A stretch of DNA of 64,000 nucleotides from PBB1 sp965229345 (GCA_965229345.1 OZ245872.1:1178001-1242000); one strand, 5' to 3'. Counted from the first letter of the stretch, positions 29,099-37,860 are shown. Numbers and translations are program-made. The notes: a model not told the origin generated them from the letters alone.

Positions 29099-30178
29099 AT
29101 GAACACGATCCCCAGACCGCCTGGACACGCAGGCATCGCCAGCATTCCACGGGAGCGGTTGCCCGCACTGCTGCGCGAGATGCCCAAAGCCGAGTTGCAC
29201 ATCCACATCGAGGGCTCGCTCGAGCCCGAACTGATCTTCGCGCTGGCTGCGCGCAATGGCGTGTCATTGGTCTATGACAGCGTCGAGTCGCTGCGCGCGG
29301 CCTATGCGTTCACCGATCTGCAGAGCTTCCTCGACATCTATTACGCGGGTGCGTCGGTGCTGCTGCACGAGGCCGATTTCTTCGACATGGCGATGGCCTA
29401 CTTCCGCCGCGCCGCGGCCGACCACGTGGTGCACGCCGAGCTGTTCTTCGACCCACAGACGCACACCGAGCGGGGTGTGCCGATCGAGGTGGTGATCAAT
29501 GGCCTGGTGCGCGCCTGCGAGGCGGCCGAAGCCGAGTTCGGCATCACGTCCTTGCTGATCCTGTGCTTCTTGCGGCATCTGAGCGAAGAAGCCGCTTTCG
29601 ACACGCTGACGCAGGCGCTGCCATCGATCGACAGGCACCGGGATCGGCTCGTTGGCATCGGCCTGGACAGCAGTGAGCAGGGGCATCCCCCGGAAAAATT
29701 CGCCCGCGTCTTCGCGCGCTGTCGTGAACTCGGGCTGCGGCTGGTGGCGCACGCCGGCGAAGAGGGGCCGCCGGCCTACATCTGGAGCGCGCTCGACGTG
29801 CTGAGGGTCGAGCGCATCGACCATGGCGTGCGCTGCGTCGAAGACCCCGCGCTGGTCGCCCGGCTCGCTGCCGAGCGCGTGCCGCTGACGGTGTGCCCGC
29901 TGTCCAACGTGAAGCTGCGTGTGTTCGACACGCTGGCACAGCACAACCTGGCGCGGCTGCTTGAGCTGGGCCTGTGCGTGACGGTCAATTCCGACGACCC
30001 GGCGTACTTCGGTGGCTACCTGAACCAGAACTTCGTGGAGACTTTCAAAGCGTTGCCTTCACTCACGGCCTCCCACGCCTACACCCTGGCGCGCAACAGC
30101 TTCGAGGCGAGCTTTGCGACATCGGCACAAAAGGCGCAATGGATCGATGGGCTGGATGCCTGCTTCCTGGCCGCCTGA
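29099..30178 (+). CDS. Adenine deaminase (adenosine deaminase type 2 subfamily)
   Basis: Zinc amidohydrolase of purine salvage, 359 residues. Metal ligands are in HIHIEGS (H34, H36), HAGEE (218-222) and SDDPAYFGGY (298-307). True adenosine deaminases have a RIGHG motif; this protein has RIDHG (239-243) and CPLSNVKLRVFD, the pattern of the Aah1/PA0148 group that acts on free adenine, giving hypoxanthine. I therefore favour adenine over adenosine as substrate, from family knowledge. It stands alone, with no purine genes beside it. The start is fixed by a strong ribosome site. Confidence 0.82.
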   Translation: MNTIPRPPGHAGIASIPRERLPALLREMPKAELHIHIEGSLEPELIFALAARNGVSLVYDSVESLRAAYAFTDLQSFLDIYYAGASVLLHEADFFDMAMAYFRRAAADHVVHAELFFDPQTHTERGVPIEVVINGLVRACEAAEAEFGITSLLILCFLRHLSEEAAFDTLTQALPSIDRHRDRLVGIGLDSSEQGHPPEKFARVFARCRELGLRLVAHAGEEGPPAYIWSALDVLRVERIDHGVRCVEDPALVARLAAERVPLTVCPLSNVKLRVFDTLAQHNLARLLELGLCVTVNSDDPAYFGGYLNQNFVETFKALPSLTASHAYTLARNSFEASFATSAQKAQWIDGLDACFLAA

Positions 30179-30250
30179 CTTCGAGGGCACATGCCCAGTG
30201 CGTGTGCGCAGCGCATCGAGCCACCGCGGCGCGCTTGCGCTGTGGGCGCA

Positions 30251-30736
30251 TCAAAGCGTGTCGCTGTAGGCTGCCGAAACCAGCGTGCCCGCGGGCCCCA
30301 CGCGCAGTTCGCAGCCCCGTTTGCTCGGCACTTGCGGTGCCAGTGGCGGCACTTTCAGCAGCACGCGACCTGGGCCAGCGGCCACCACGTCATAGCCGCG
30401 AGCTGCGGCCTGCGATTGAATTTCTGCCGCCGGCGTGTCGACTGCCAGCGACGCACAAAAGCGCTGCATCTCGCGCGATGCGTTGTAGTACGGAACGAAG
30501 CCGATGGCCACGCCGGCCAGCATCAGCAGCGTCATGCCACCGAAAACCCCGAGGCGGATCGTCCTGCGCTGTGCGTCAGTGAGTCCGAAGAGTCGGGGCG
30601 ATGCCGAGGGTGCCTTGCGGTCCTCGCCATTAGAAGGGGGGAGGGCGGGCTGCTCCAGGACGGGCAGCCCGCCGTCGGCGCGGGAGACCCCGCGTCGACG
30701 GTCAGAGTCCAGGTCAGACGACCCGGTGCTCCTCAT
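30251..30736 (-). CDS. Hypothetical single-pass membrane protein
   Basis: A 161-residue protein not assigned to a family. Residues 1-60 are polar and basic, a single membrane span is at about 63-83 (GVFGGMTLLMLAGVAIGFVP), and the C-terminal part (FCASLAVDTPAAEIQSQAAA, then CELRVGPAGTLVSAAYSDTL) has two cysteines and looks like a small periplasmic domain. ATG 30736 overlaps the end of the upstream EthD gene by 23 bases, suggesting coupled translation, but a shorter start closer to the membrane span is possible. Convergent with the deaminase gene. Confidence 0.6.
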   Translation of the reverse strand: MRSTGSSDLDSDRRRGVSRADGGLPVLEQPALPPSNGEDRKAPSASPRLFGLTDAQRRTIRLGVFGGMTLLMLAGVAIGFVPYYNASREMQRFCASLAVDTPAAEIQSQAAARGYDVVAAGPGRVLLKVPPLAPQVPSKRGCELRVGPAGTLVSAAYSDTL

Positions 30737-31034
30737 TGAACAGCATGACGATCTTCGAGCCGTCGAGGAAGTTCGGGATGTCGGCGGCAGTCGCCTGGCC
30801 TTCAGGGCTGCCCCACGAGCGTTGCAGCGCGCCCATGTCAGCGAATTGAAGCAGGGCAACGCCGTCATAGGCCGGTGCGCCGTTGGCAGGTGCCACGCCA
30901 CCGTGGTACTGCACGTACTTGATGACTTCAGGCATCTTCCCACCGATAGGCGCGTGCACGTTCTTCCAGTAGGCGCTGAATTGTTCGAAGCTCATGTCTG
31001 CGCGGCGGGTGAGTAGAACCAACTGAGTGACCAT
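30714..31034 (-). CDS. EthD domain protein
   Basis: A 106-residue EthD-type ferredoxin-like alpha/beta barrel protein. Typical features: TRRADMSFEQFSAYWKNVHAPI at the N-terminus, YHGGVAP, YDGVALLQFADMGALQRSW, and the closing FLDGSKIVMLFNEEH. Relatives are small stress or catabolic-pathway proteins acting as dimers; the reaction is unknown. ATG 31034 is chosen because GGAG lies 6 bases before it; a TTG at 31046 would place that site inside the gene. Confidence 0.8.
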   Translation of the reverse strand: MVTQLVLLTRRADMSFEQFSAYWKNVHAPIGGKMPEVIKYVQYHGGVAPANGAPAYDGVALLQFADMGALQRSWGSPEGQATAADIPNFLDGSKIVMLFNEEHRVV

Positions 31035-31203
31035 CCGTATCTCCAAGGTTTAGATGAAAAGAGGGTCGCGACCGTACCACACCGGGCGCCTCGGCGGCAA
31101 GAGGATTCGTGGTTTCCAACCTGTGTCCGGATGCTGCCAGCAGGTGCGAACAGCAGCATAGACAGGACCCGGCGCGGGCGGTGATGTGATCGCTATCCCC
31201 CGG

Positions 31204-31232
31204 TTGCATCGGCCTGGCGTGGACAGTACACT
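31204..31232 (+). promoter_or_regulatory. Sigma-70-type promoter of the alcohol dehydrogenase gene
   Basis: TTGCAT (31204-31209) and TACACT (31227-31232) are separated by exactly 17 bases. Transcription would start near 31239, leaving a leader of about 29 bases with GAGGA at 31256-31260, 7 bases before the ATG at 31268. Confidence 0.55.
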
Positions 31233-31267
31233 GCCGACCTCTCAAAAGCCCCCGCGAGGATCCATTC

Positions 31268-32311
31268 ATGAAAGCTGCGGTACTGCATCAGTACAACGAG
31301 ACGCTCACCGGCGACTCCTTCGTGAACTACGAAGACGTGCCCGACCCGAAGATTGAAAGCCCCACCGACGTCATCGTGCGCATCGGCGGTGCTGGCGTGT
31401 GCCGCACCGACCTGCACGTGGTCGAAGGCATCTGGCGCAGCAAGGTCGACATCAAGCTGCCTTACATCATGGGTCACGAGAATGCAGGCTGGGTTGAGGC
31501 CGTGGGCTCGGCAGTGACCGGCGTGAAGGTCGGTGACGCAGTCATCTGCCACCCGCTGGTCACCAGCGGTCACTGCCTGGCTTGCCGCCGCGGCGCTGAC
31601 ATGCAGGCCGAGGAAAGCAGCTTCCCTGGCATCAACGCCAACGGTGGCTACGCCGAATACCTGCGCACCGGTCAGCGTTCGCTGATCAAGCTGCCGAAGT
31701 CGCTGGCACCGAAGGACGTCGCTCCCTACACCGACGCCGGTTTGACCGCCTATCGCGCCGCCAAGAAGGCATCGCGCCACCTGCTGCCAGGCGAGTACGC
31801 CGTGGTGATCGGCGCTGGTGGTCTGGGCCACATCGGCATCCAGGTGCTGGCTGCGCTGTGCGCCGCCGAGATCATCGTGGTTGACCGTGGCGACATGGCG
31901 CTGCAACTGGCCAAGGAGTGCGGCGCGCATCACCTGGTCAAGGCTGACGGCACCGAAGTGGACCAAGTTCTGGCCCTCACCGGTGGCAAGGGCGCCCAAG
32001 CCGTGATCGACTTCGTCGGCGAGGGCGATGCCATCGCCAAGGGCCTGGCGATGACGAGCACCGCAGGCAACTACTACATCGTCGGTTACGGCGGCAAGAT
32101 CGACATCCCGGCGCTGGACCTGATCACCACCGAAAAGAACATCGTCGGTTGCCTGGTCGGTACCTATCCGGAACTGGTCGAACTGATGGCATTGGCCGAT
32201 CGTGGTCTGGTGCATCTCGCCACCCGCGAGTACAAGCTCAAGGACGCGAACCAAGCGCTCCTCGATCTGCACCACGGCAAGATCAAGGGCCGCGCGGTCC
32301 TGATCCCCTGA
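31268..32311 (+). CDS. Zinc-dependent NAD(P) alcohol dehydrogenase
   Basis: Medium-chain dehydrogenase, 347 residues. Catalytic zinc ligands are C45 (GVCRTDLH) and H70-E71 (GHENAG); the cofactor motif is VIGAGGLGHIGIQVL, with an acidic residue after the second strand (VVDRGD), pointing to NAD+. The structural zinc loop keeps only two of the four usual cysteines (C103, C106; S100 and A114 in the other places), so the second zinc is probably absent. It stands alone with its own promoter and terminator and a strong ribosome site, so it may be well expressed. The alcohol substrate is unknown. Confidence 0.88.
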   Translation: MKAAVLHQYNETLTGDSFVNYEDVPDPKIESPTDVIVRIGGAGVCRTDLHVVEGIWRSKVDIKLPYIMGHENAGWVEAVGSAVTGVKVGDAVICHPLVTSGHCLACRRGADMQAEESSFPGINANGGYAEYLRTGQRSLIKLPKSLAPKDVAPYTDAGLTAYRAAKKASRHLLPGEYAVVIGAGGLGHIGIQVLAALCAAEIIVVDRGDMALQLAKECGAHHLVKADGTEVDQVLALTGGKGAQAVIDFVGEGDAIAKGLAMTSTAGNYYIVGYGGKIDIPALDLITTEKNIVGCLVGTYPELVELMALADRGLVHLATREYKLKDANQALLDLHHGKIKGRAVLIP

Positions 32312-32388
32312 TCGATCGACCGCGGCCGTGATGGCTGGGCAGTGCCGCAAAACGGCGCTGCCAAACCATCGGCAGGTGGAAGAACAAG

Positions 32389-32418
32389 CGGGCTGCTCCA
32401 TACGGGCAGCCCGTTTTT
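32389..32418 (+). terminator. Rho-independent terminator after the alcohol dehydrogenase
   Basis: An 8-bp perfect GC-rich stem, CGGGCTGC (32389-32396) and GCAGCCCG (32406-32413), with a 9-base loop and a run of five T, 78 bases after the stop. Confidence 0.85.
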
Positions 32419-32478
32419 CATGGGTGGTCCCGAGGCCAGCCCGAACATGAACAGCCAGGCTGCCTGATCAGGTAGCGC

Positions 32479-33102
32479 TCAGAACCGATAGCCCACGCCG
32501 ACACCGATCAGCACGGGATCCACCTTGAACTCGCCCACCTTGCTGCCCGATGAACTCACGTCGGCGCTCAGGTCCAGCCGCTTCACGTCGAGGTTCAGGT
32601 AGACGTTCTTCGACACCTCGTAGTCGAGTCCGATCTGGAACGCAGCGCCGAAGCTGGCACGGCTGACGTCCGGATGCAGGGCCGTCACGACGGCGGGATC
32701 GAAGCGCACCTTCGACAGGTGGGTGTAGTTGAGCCCCGCGCCGACGTAGGGCTTGAACGCACCCAGGCCGGTGAAGTGGTACTGCAGCGTCAGCGTGGGT
32801 GGCAGGTGCTTGAACGAGCCGATCCGCGTGCCGCCCGCGCTGAGGCGCTGGCGCTGCGGGTAGGTCAGCACCAGTTCGGTGGCGATGTTCTCGGTGAAGA
32901 AGTACGAAACGTCGAGTTCTGGAATCACACGGTCGTTGATCGACAGATCGAGTCCGGTCGTGTCCTTGTTGCGGCTCAGCAGTTCCACCGCGCGCACGCG
33001 CACCAGCCAGGGCTCGTTCGGGCTGTCGGCCTGCGCGGTGAAAGGCAGCGATGCGAAGGTGGTCAGAGCGAGCGCCAGTGCGGTGTGTTTCAGAGTTGTC
33101 AT
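32479..33102 (-). CDS. ompW: OmpW family outer membrane protein
   Basis: Eight-stranded outer membrane beta-barrel, 207 residues with a signal peptide (HTALALALTTFASLPFTAQA). Family features: PWLVRVRAVELLSRN, ELDVSYFFTENIATELVLTYP, KHLPPTLTLQYHF, FKPYVGAGLNYTHLS, DYEVSKNVYLNLDVK, and a terminal aromatic GVGYRF for barrel assembly. OmpW proteins are hydrophobic-molecule channels often tied to stress response. ATG 33102 is chosen at the signal peptide start; divergent from the DUF429 gene. Confidence 0.93.
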   Translation of the reverse strand: MTTLKHTALALALTTFASLPFTAQADSPNEPWLVRVRAVELLSRNKDTTGLDLSINDRVIPELDVSYFFTENIATELVLTYPQRQRLSAGGTRIGSFKHLPPTLTLQYHFTGLGAFKPYVGAGLNYTHLSKVRFDPAVVTALHPDVSRASFGAAFQIGLDYEVSKNVYLNLDVKRLDLSADVSSSGSKVGEFKVDPVLIGVGVGYRF

Positions 33103-33242
33103 GATGTGGACCTTTTTGCTTGCAGAGGAAGGCTCCTCGGCAGTCATTTCAGCCCCACGCTCCACACCAGATGTTGCGACGCATCAAACTTCGGGCACCT
33201 TCAGCATCGGCGCCACAGCGCAGGGCGGATGAGGGCGCGATC

Positions 33243-34109
33243 GTGAGCGCCGCCGCGTCCGATCCCCTGGCGCCTGCGCTGTCCAGCGCAGGTCCCGGCC
33301 CGGTGGTCGGAGTCGACTTCACGAGCCGGCCTTCGAAGCGCAAGCCCATCGTTGTCGCGCTCGGCCGGTTCGATGGCCAAAGCGCTCGGCTCGATGCCAT
33401 CCAGTCGCACAACGGCTTCGATGAATTCACCGCCTGGCTGCAAGCCCCGGGCGACTGGGTCGGGGCTTTCGATCTGCCTTTCGGACTGCCGCGCGAATTG
33501 ATCGAGACGCTGCGCTGGCCCACCGACTGGCTGCCGTTGATGCGGCATTACGCAGCACTGTCGCGCGAGCAGATCCGCGACACCTTCGCCGCGTTCTGCG
33601 ACGCCCGGCCGGTGGGCCGCAAATTCGCACACCGGGGCTGCGACGGGCCCGCGGGTTCGTCGCCGTCGATGAAGTGGGTCAACCCGCCGGTGGCGTTCAT
33701 GCTGCATGCGGGCGTTCCCTTGCTGATCGACGCCGGGGTGCATCTGCCGGGTCTGCACGCAGGTGACCCCTGCCGTGTGGCGGTCGAAGGGTATCCGGGG
33801 CTGCTGGCGCGCGCGGTGCTGGGCCACCGTTCCTACAAGAGCGACGACAAGGCGAAGCAGACCCCCGAGCGGCTGATCGCCCGCAAGGACCTGGTCGATG
33901 CGCTCGAGCAGGGCCGCACGCCGCTCGGCCTGCGGTTGCGGCTGAGCCATGCCCAGCGCGATGCGCTGGTCGCCGATGCCAGCGGTGACCGGCTCGATGC
34001 GGTGTTGTGCCTGCTGCAGGCCGCCTGGGCCCGCACGCAGCCCGACCACGGCCGGCCGCCGGATGCTGACCCACTGGAGGGATGGATCGTGACGGCCGGC
34101 CGGGTGTGA
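33243..34109 (+). CDS. DUF429 protein (predicted RNase H-fold nuclease)
   Basis: A 288-residue DUF429 protein. The core opens with VVGVDFTSRPSKRKPIVVAL, where the aspartate in GVDF is in the position of the first acidic residue of RNase H-like nucleases; GAFDLPFGLP and a C-terminal DASGDRLDAVLCLLQAAW supply further acidic residues. DUF429 is classed as a predicted nuclease; no activity is known. GTG 33243 follows a GAGGG site. Its stop is 4 bases before the Lhr-like helicase, so the two form a tight pair, suggesting a joint role in DNA repair (inference). Confidence 0.82.
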   Translation: MSAAASDPLAPALSSAGPGPVVGVDFTSRPSKRKPIVVALGRFDGQSARLDAIQSHNGFDEFTAWLQAPGDWVGAFDLPFGLPRELIETLRWPTDWLPLMRHYAALSREQIRDTFAAFCDARPVGRKFAHRGCDGPAGSSPSMKWVNPPVAFMLHAGVPLLIDAGVHLPGLHAGDPCRVAVEGYPGLLARAVLGHRSYKSDDKAKQTPERLIARKDLVDALEQGRTPLGLRLRLSHAQRDALVADASGDRLDAVLCLLQAAWARTQPDHGRPPDADPLEGWIVTAGRV

Positions 34110-34113
34110 ACCG

Positions 34114-36654
34114 GTGAAATCACCTTCAAAGCGCCGCACCGTGCCAGCGCCCGGGGTGACGCTGGCCGAAGCCTGGTTCACCGCGCGCGGCTGGCAGCCC
34201 TTCGCGTTCCAGCGTGAGGTATGGGCCGCGATGGCTGCGGGCCGCAGTGGCCTGCTGCACGCCACCACCGGCAGCGGCAAGACCTATGCAGTGTGGTTCG
34301 GCGCGCTGCTGCGCGGCCTGTCCCTCGGTGCGTCGAGCCTGGCCGCGGCCCCACCGCTCGGCGTGCTGTGGCTGACGCCGATGCGGGCCCTGGCTGCCGA
34401 CACCGCGCGCGCGCTGCAGCAGCCCTTGCCCGAGATCGCGCCGCACTGGAGCGTTGGCCAGCGCACCGGTGACACTCCATCGGCCGAGCGCGCGCGGCAA
34501 GACCGGCGCTTCCCGACCTCGCTGGTCACCACGCCCGAATCGCTCAGCCTGATGCTGACGCGTGAACACGCTGCAGAGGAACTGGCTGGCGTGCACACGG
34601 TGATCGTCGATGAATGGCACGAGCTGATGGGCAACAAGCGCGGCGTGCAGGTGCAATTGGCACTGGCGCGGCTCAGGCGCTGGAACCCGCGGCTGGTGGT
34701 GTGGGGATTGAGCGCGACGCTGGGCAATCTGGACGACGCGAAGCGGGTGCTGATCGGTGCGCACGGTGCCGATGACGACAGCGTGACGGTGCAGGGCCGC
34801 GTCGACAAGACACTGCTGATCGACACCTTGCTGCCCGAGAACCCCGGGCGCTTCTCCTGGGGCGGCCACCTCGGCGCGCAGATGCTGCAGCCGGTGATCG
34901 CCGAGATCGACCGCGCGGCCACCACGCTGGTCTTCACCAACACCCGATCGCAGGCCGAGATCTGGTACCAGCTGCTGCTGCGCGAGCGGTCCGACTGGGC
35001 CGGCATCGTGGCGCTGCACCACGGCTCGCTCGACAAATCCGTGCGCGAATGGGTCGAGGCCGGGCTGAAGCATGGGCAGCTGAAGGCCGTGGTCTGCACC
35101 TCGTCGCTGGACCTCGGCGTCGATTTCCTCCCCGTCGAGCGGGTGCTGCAGATCGGCAGCGCGAAAGGCGTGGCGCGCCTGCTGCAGCGCGCCGGCCGCA
35201 GCGGCCATGCGCCAGGGCGGCCGAGCCGCGTCACGCTGGTGCCGACGAACACGCTGGAACTGGTCGAGGCCGCCGCCGCCCGCCGCGCCGCGCTGGCCGG
35301 ACGCATCGAAAAGCGCGCCTCGCCCGACAAGCCGCTCGACGTGCTGGTACAGCACCTGGTGACGGTGGCCCTCGGCGGCGGTTTCGCCGCTGATTCAAAG
35401 TCCCGTGGGGGCTTTGCCGCCGACGCGTTGTACGACGAGGTGTGCTCGACGCATGCCTACCGCGCACTCGGGCGCGATGAGTTCGACTGGGCGCTGGGTT
35501 TCGTCGAGGGCGACCGCGGAAGCCTTGCGGCCTATCCCGAGTACCACCGCGTGCGGAACATCGACGGTGTCTACCGTGTGCCCGATCGCGGCATCGCGAA
35601 GCGACACCGGCTGGCGATCGGCACCATCGTCAGCGATGCCTCGATGCTGGTGAAGTACCGCAGCGGCGGCAGCATCGGCAGCATCGAGGAAAGCTTCATC
35701 GCCCGGCTGCGCAAGGGCGATTGCTTCGTGTTTGCGGGCCGCATGCTCGAGTACCTGCGCACGCAGGACATGACCGCCTATGTGCAACGCGCCACGAAGA
35801 ACAAGGGCGTGGTGCCCAGCTGGGCTGGCGGCAAGATGCCGTTGTCGAGCGAACTGGCCGACGCGGTGCTGGAGCTGCTGGCAGTGGCCGCGCGCGCCGA
35901 CAACCATCTGGTGCCCAACGAGCCCGAGATGCTCGCTGCGCTGCCGATGCTGCAGACGCAGGCGCGGCTATCGAGATTGCCGACACCCGACACGCTGCTG
36001 GTCGAGGTGTACACCTCACGCGAGGGCCACCACGCGTACCTGTATCCGTTTGCCGGCCGCCATGTGCACCTGGGCCTGGCCAGTCTGCTGGCGTGGCGGC
36101 TGGCGCGCGAGGCGCCGAACACCTTCAGCGTCAGCGTCAACGACTATGGGTTCGAATTGCTGAGCGCTGAGCCCGTCGATCTGACCGCTCTGTTCGACGG
36201 CCGGCTGCTCGATGCCACCGACCTGCTCGCCGATGTGCTGCACAGCCTGAACAGCGGCGAACTCGCGCAGCGGCGCTTTCGCGAGATCGCGCGCGTCGCG
36301 GGCCTGGTGTTCGCCGGCTACCCGGGCGCGCCGAAGAGCACGAAGCAGCTGCAGGCGTCGAGCAGCCTGTTCTTCGAGGTGTTCAAGAAGTACGACGCCG
36401 GCAACCTGCTGCTGACCCAGGCGCAGACCGAGGTGCTGAGCCAGGAACTCGACATCGGCCGTTTGCGCACCACCTTGCAGCGCATGGCCGGCCTGGCGAT
36501 CGAGCGCGTCGACCTGAAGGTGCCCAGCCCGTTCAGCCTGCCGCTGATGGTCGAACGCCTGCGTGAGAAGCTGACGACCGAAAAGCTTGCGGACCGGCTG
36601 GCGCGCATCGTGCGGGATGCCGAGCGTGCTGCCGACAAGGCCGCGCCCCGCTGA
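34114..36654 (+). CDS. Ligase-associated DEXH-box helicase (Lhr-like)
   Basis: Superfamily 2 DNA helicase of the Lhr-core type, 846 residues. Walker A TTGSGKT (51-57), DEXH box VIVDEWHELM, SATLGN motif III, the second RecA domain with TLVFTNTRSQAEIWYQ and QRAGRSGHAPGRPS, then a winged-helix and Lhr-specific beta-barrel region in the C-terminal half. It belongs to the damage-response set normally encoded beside the MBL exonuclease and ATP-dependent ligase; here those lie at 24240-27088. GTG start at 34114. Probably unwinds or anneals DNA during crosslink repair. Confidence 0.93.
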   Translation: MKSPSKRRTVPAPGVTLAEAWFTARGWQPFAFQREVWAAMAAGRSGLLHATTGSGKTYAVWFGALLRGLSLGASSLAAAPPLGVLWLTPMRALAADTARALQQPLPEIAPHWSVGQRTGDTPSAERARQDRRFPTSLVTTPESLSLMLTREHAAEELAGVHTVIVDEWHELMGNKRGVQVQLALARLRRWNPRLVVWGLSATLGNLDDAKRVLIGAHGADDDSVTVQGRVDKTLLIDTLLPENPGRFSWGGHLGAQMLQPVIAEIDRAATTLVFTNTRSQAEIWYQLLLRERSDWAGIVALHHGSLDKSVREWVEAGLKHGQLKAVVCTSSLDLGVDFLPVERVLQIGSAKGVARLLQRAGRSGHAPGRPSRVTLVPTNTLELVEAAAARRAALAGRIEKRASPDKPLDVLVQHLVTVALGGGFAADSKSRGGFAADALYDEVCSTHAYRALGRDEFDWALGFVEGDRGSLAAYPEYHRVRNIDGVYRVPDRGIAKRHRLAIGTIVSDASMLVKYRSGGSIGSIEESFIARLRKGDCFVFAGRMLEYLRTQDMTAYVQRATKNKGVVPSWAGGKMPLSSELADAVLELLAVAARADNHLVPNEPEMLAALPMLQTQARLSRLPTPDTLLVEVYTSREGHHAYLYPFAGRHVHLGLASLLAWRLAREAPNTFSVSVNDYGFELLSAEPVDLTALFDGRLLDATDLLADVLHSLNSGELAQRRFREIARVAGLVFAGYPGAPKSTKQLQASSSLFFEVFKKYDAGNLLLTQAQTEVLSQELDIGRLRTTLQRMAGLAIERVDLKVPSPFSLPLMVERLREKLTTEKLADRLARIVRDAERAADKAAPR

Positions 36655-36704
36655 GCGTCAACCCACCCTCGTATCATCAAACCAGCACGACATCGGGTCA
36701 CCAC

Positions 36705-37562
36705 TTGGACATCACACTGCTGATCAAAGCCGCCCTGATGGGCATCGTCGAAGGGCTGACGGAATTCCTGCCCATCTCCAGCACCGGCCACCTGATCCTT
36801 GCCGGATCGCTGCTGGATTTCACCAGCGAAACCGCCAAGGTGTTCGACATCGCCATCCAGACCGGCGCGATGTTCGCCGTCATCTGGCAGTACCGGGTGC
36901 GATTGCAGGCCACCGTCAGCGGCCTGGGCAGCGACCCGGTCGCGCGGCGCTTCGCCCTCAATGTGCTGATCGCCTTCATCCCGGCGGTGGTGCTGGGCCT
37001 GGCCTTCGGCAAGGCGGTGAAGGCGCACCTGTTTCACCCGGTGCCGGTGGCGCTGGCCTTCATCGTCGGCGGGGTCATCATCCTGTGGGTCGAGGCGCGG
37101 CAGAAGCGCTTGTATGGGGCCGCAGATACCGAAGGCACGCGGCGCACCCGCGTCCAGACGGTCGATGACATGAGCCCGATCGATGCGCTGAAGGTGGGCT
37201 TGCTGCAATGCCTGGCGCTGATCCCGGGCACCAGCCGATCCGGCGCCACCATCATCGGCGCGATGGTGCTGGGCTTCTCGCGCAAGGCCGCCACCGAGTT
37301 CAGCTTCTTCCTCGGCATCCCGACCCTGATGGGTGCTGGGGCTTATGCGTTGTGGAAACAGCGCGAGGCCTTGCATGCCGGCGATATCCCGATGTTTGCG
37401 GTCGGCCTGGTGTTCGCGTTCTTCAGCGCACTGCTGTGCATCCGCTGGCTGATCCGCTTCGTGTCCACCCACGACTTCGTGGGCTTTGCCTGGTACCGCA
37501 TCGTTTTCGGTGGCATCGTGCTGCTGACCGCCTGGCAGGGATGGGTGAACTGGGTCGATTGA
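36705..37562 (+). CDS. uppP: Undecaprenyl-diphosphatase
   Basis: Recycles undecaprenyl diphosphate to the monophosphate carrier at the inner membrane; also gives bacitracin tolerance. 285 residues, multi-spanning. Motifs: EGLTEFLPISSTGHLIL near the N-terminus and PGTSRSGATIIGAM in the middle. The start is TTG 36705, directly giving the conserved N-terminus. The carrier also serves the exopolysaccharide transferase of this window. Also called bacA. Confidence 0.96.
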   Translation: MDITLLIKAALMGIVEGLTEFLPISSTGHLILAGSLLDFTSETAKVFDIAIQTGAMFAVIWQYRVRLQATVSGLGSDPVARRFALNVLIAFIPAVVLGLAFGKAVKAHLFHPVPVALAFIVGGVIILWVEARQKRLYGAADTEGTRRTRVQTVDDMSPIDALKVGLLQCLALIPGTSRSGATIIGAMVLGFSRKAATEFSFFLGIPTLMGAGAYALWKQREALHAGDIPMFAVGLVFAFFSALLCIRWLIRFVSTHDFVGFAWYRIVFGGIVLLTAWQGWVNWVD

Positions 37563-37659
37563 CCTTGGGGTTTGCTTTGCTGGCAGCACGCCGTGGTTCG
37601 CTTGTGCGTAGGGCTTGAGCCCAACGGGAGACCGCGCCGGGTCCCGCCCCGGCAGGCGG

Positions 37660-37774
37660 GTAACTTTCATTTGCGGGCCCAAATGAAAGTCACCAAAGCA
37701 AAGGGCCCGAACACCAGCCATTGGGTGACCACGCTTCGGCTACAGGTGGACCGAAAAGGCTCTGGCACGAGAAC
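37660..37774 (+). repeat. Structured intergenic repeat, copy A
   Basis: A 115-base unit beginning GTAACTTTC and ending GGCACGAGAAC. It has an 11-bp perfect hairpin, ACTTTCATTTG with CAAATGAAAGT (37663-37690), followed by CACCAAAG. Copy B, on the opposite strand, aligns without gaps at about 89 of 115 positions by eye. The GTAACTTTC...GAAAGTCACCAAAG core is a common intergenic repeat in Burkholderiales genomes (general knowledge). Confidence 0.85.
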
Positions 37775-37860
37775 CCAAACCGAGGACCCGAAGGGTCGAG
37801 GCGCAGCGATACCGCATGTTTGAGCCTGAGCGAGGAAACCGCTGAAGTAGTTCGCTGAGT

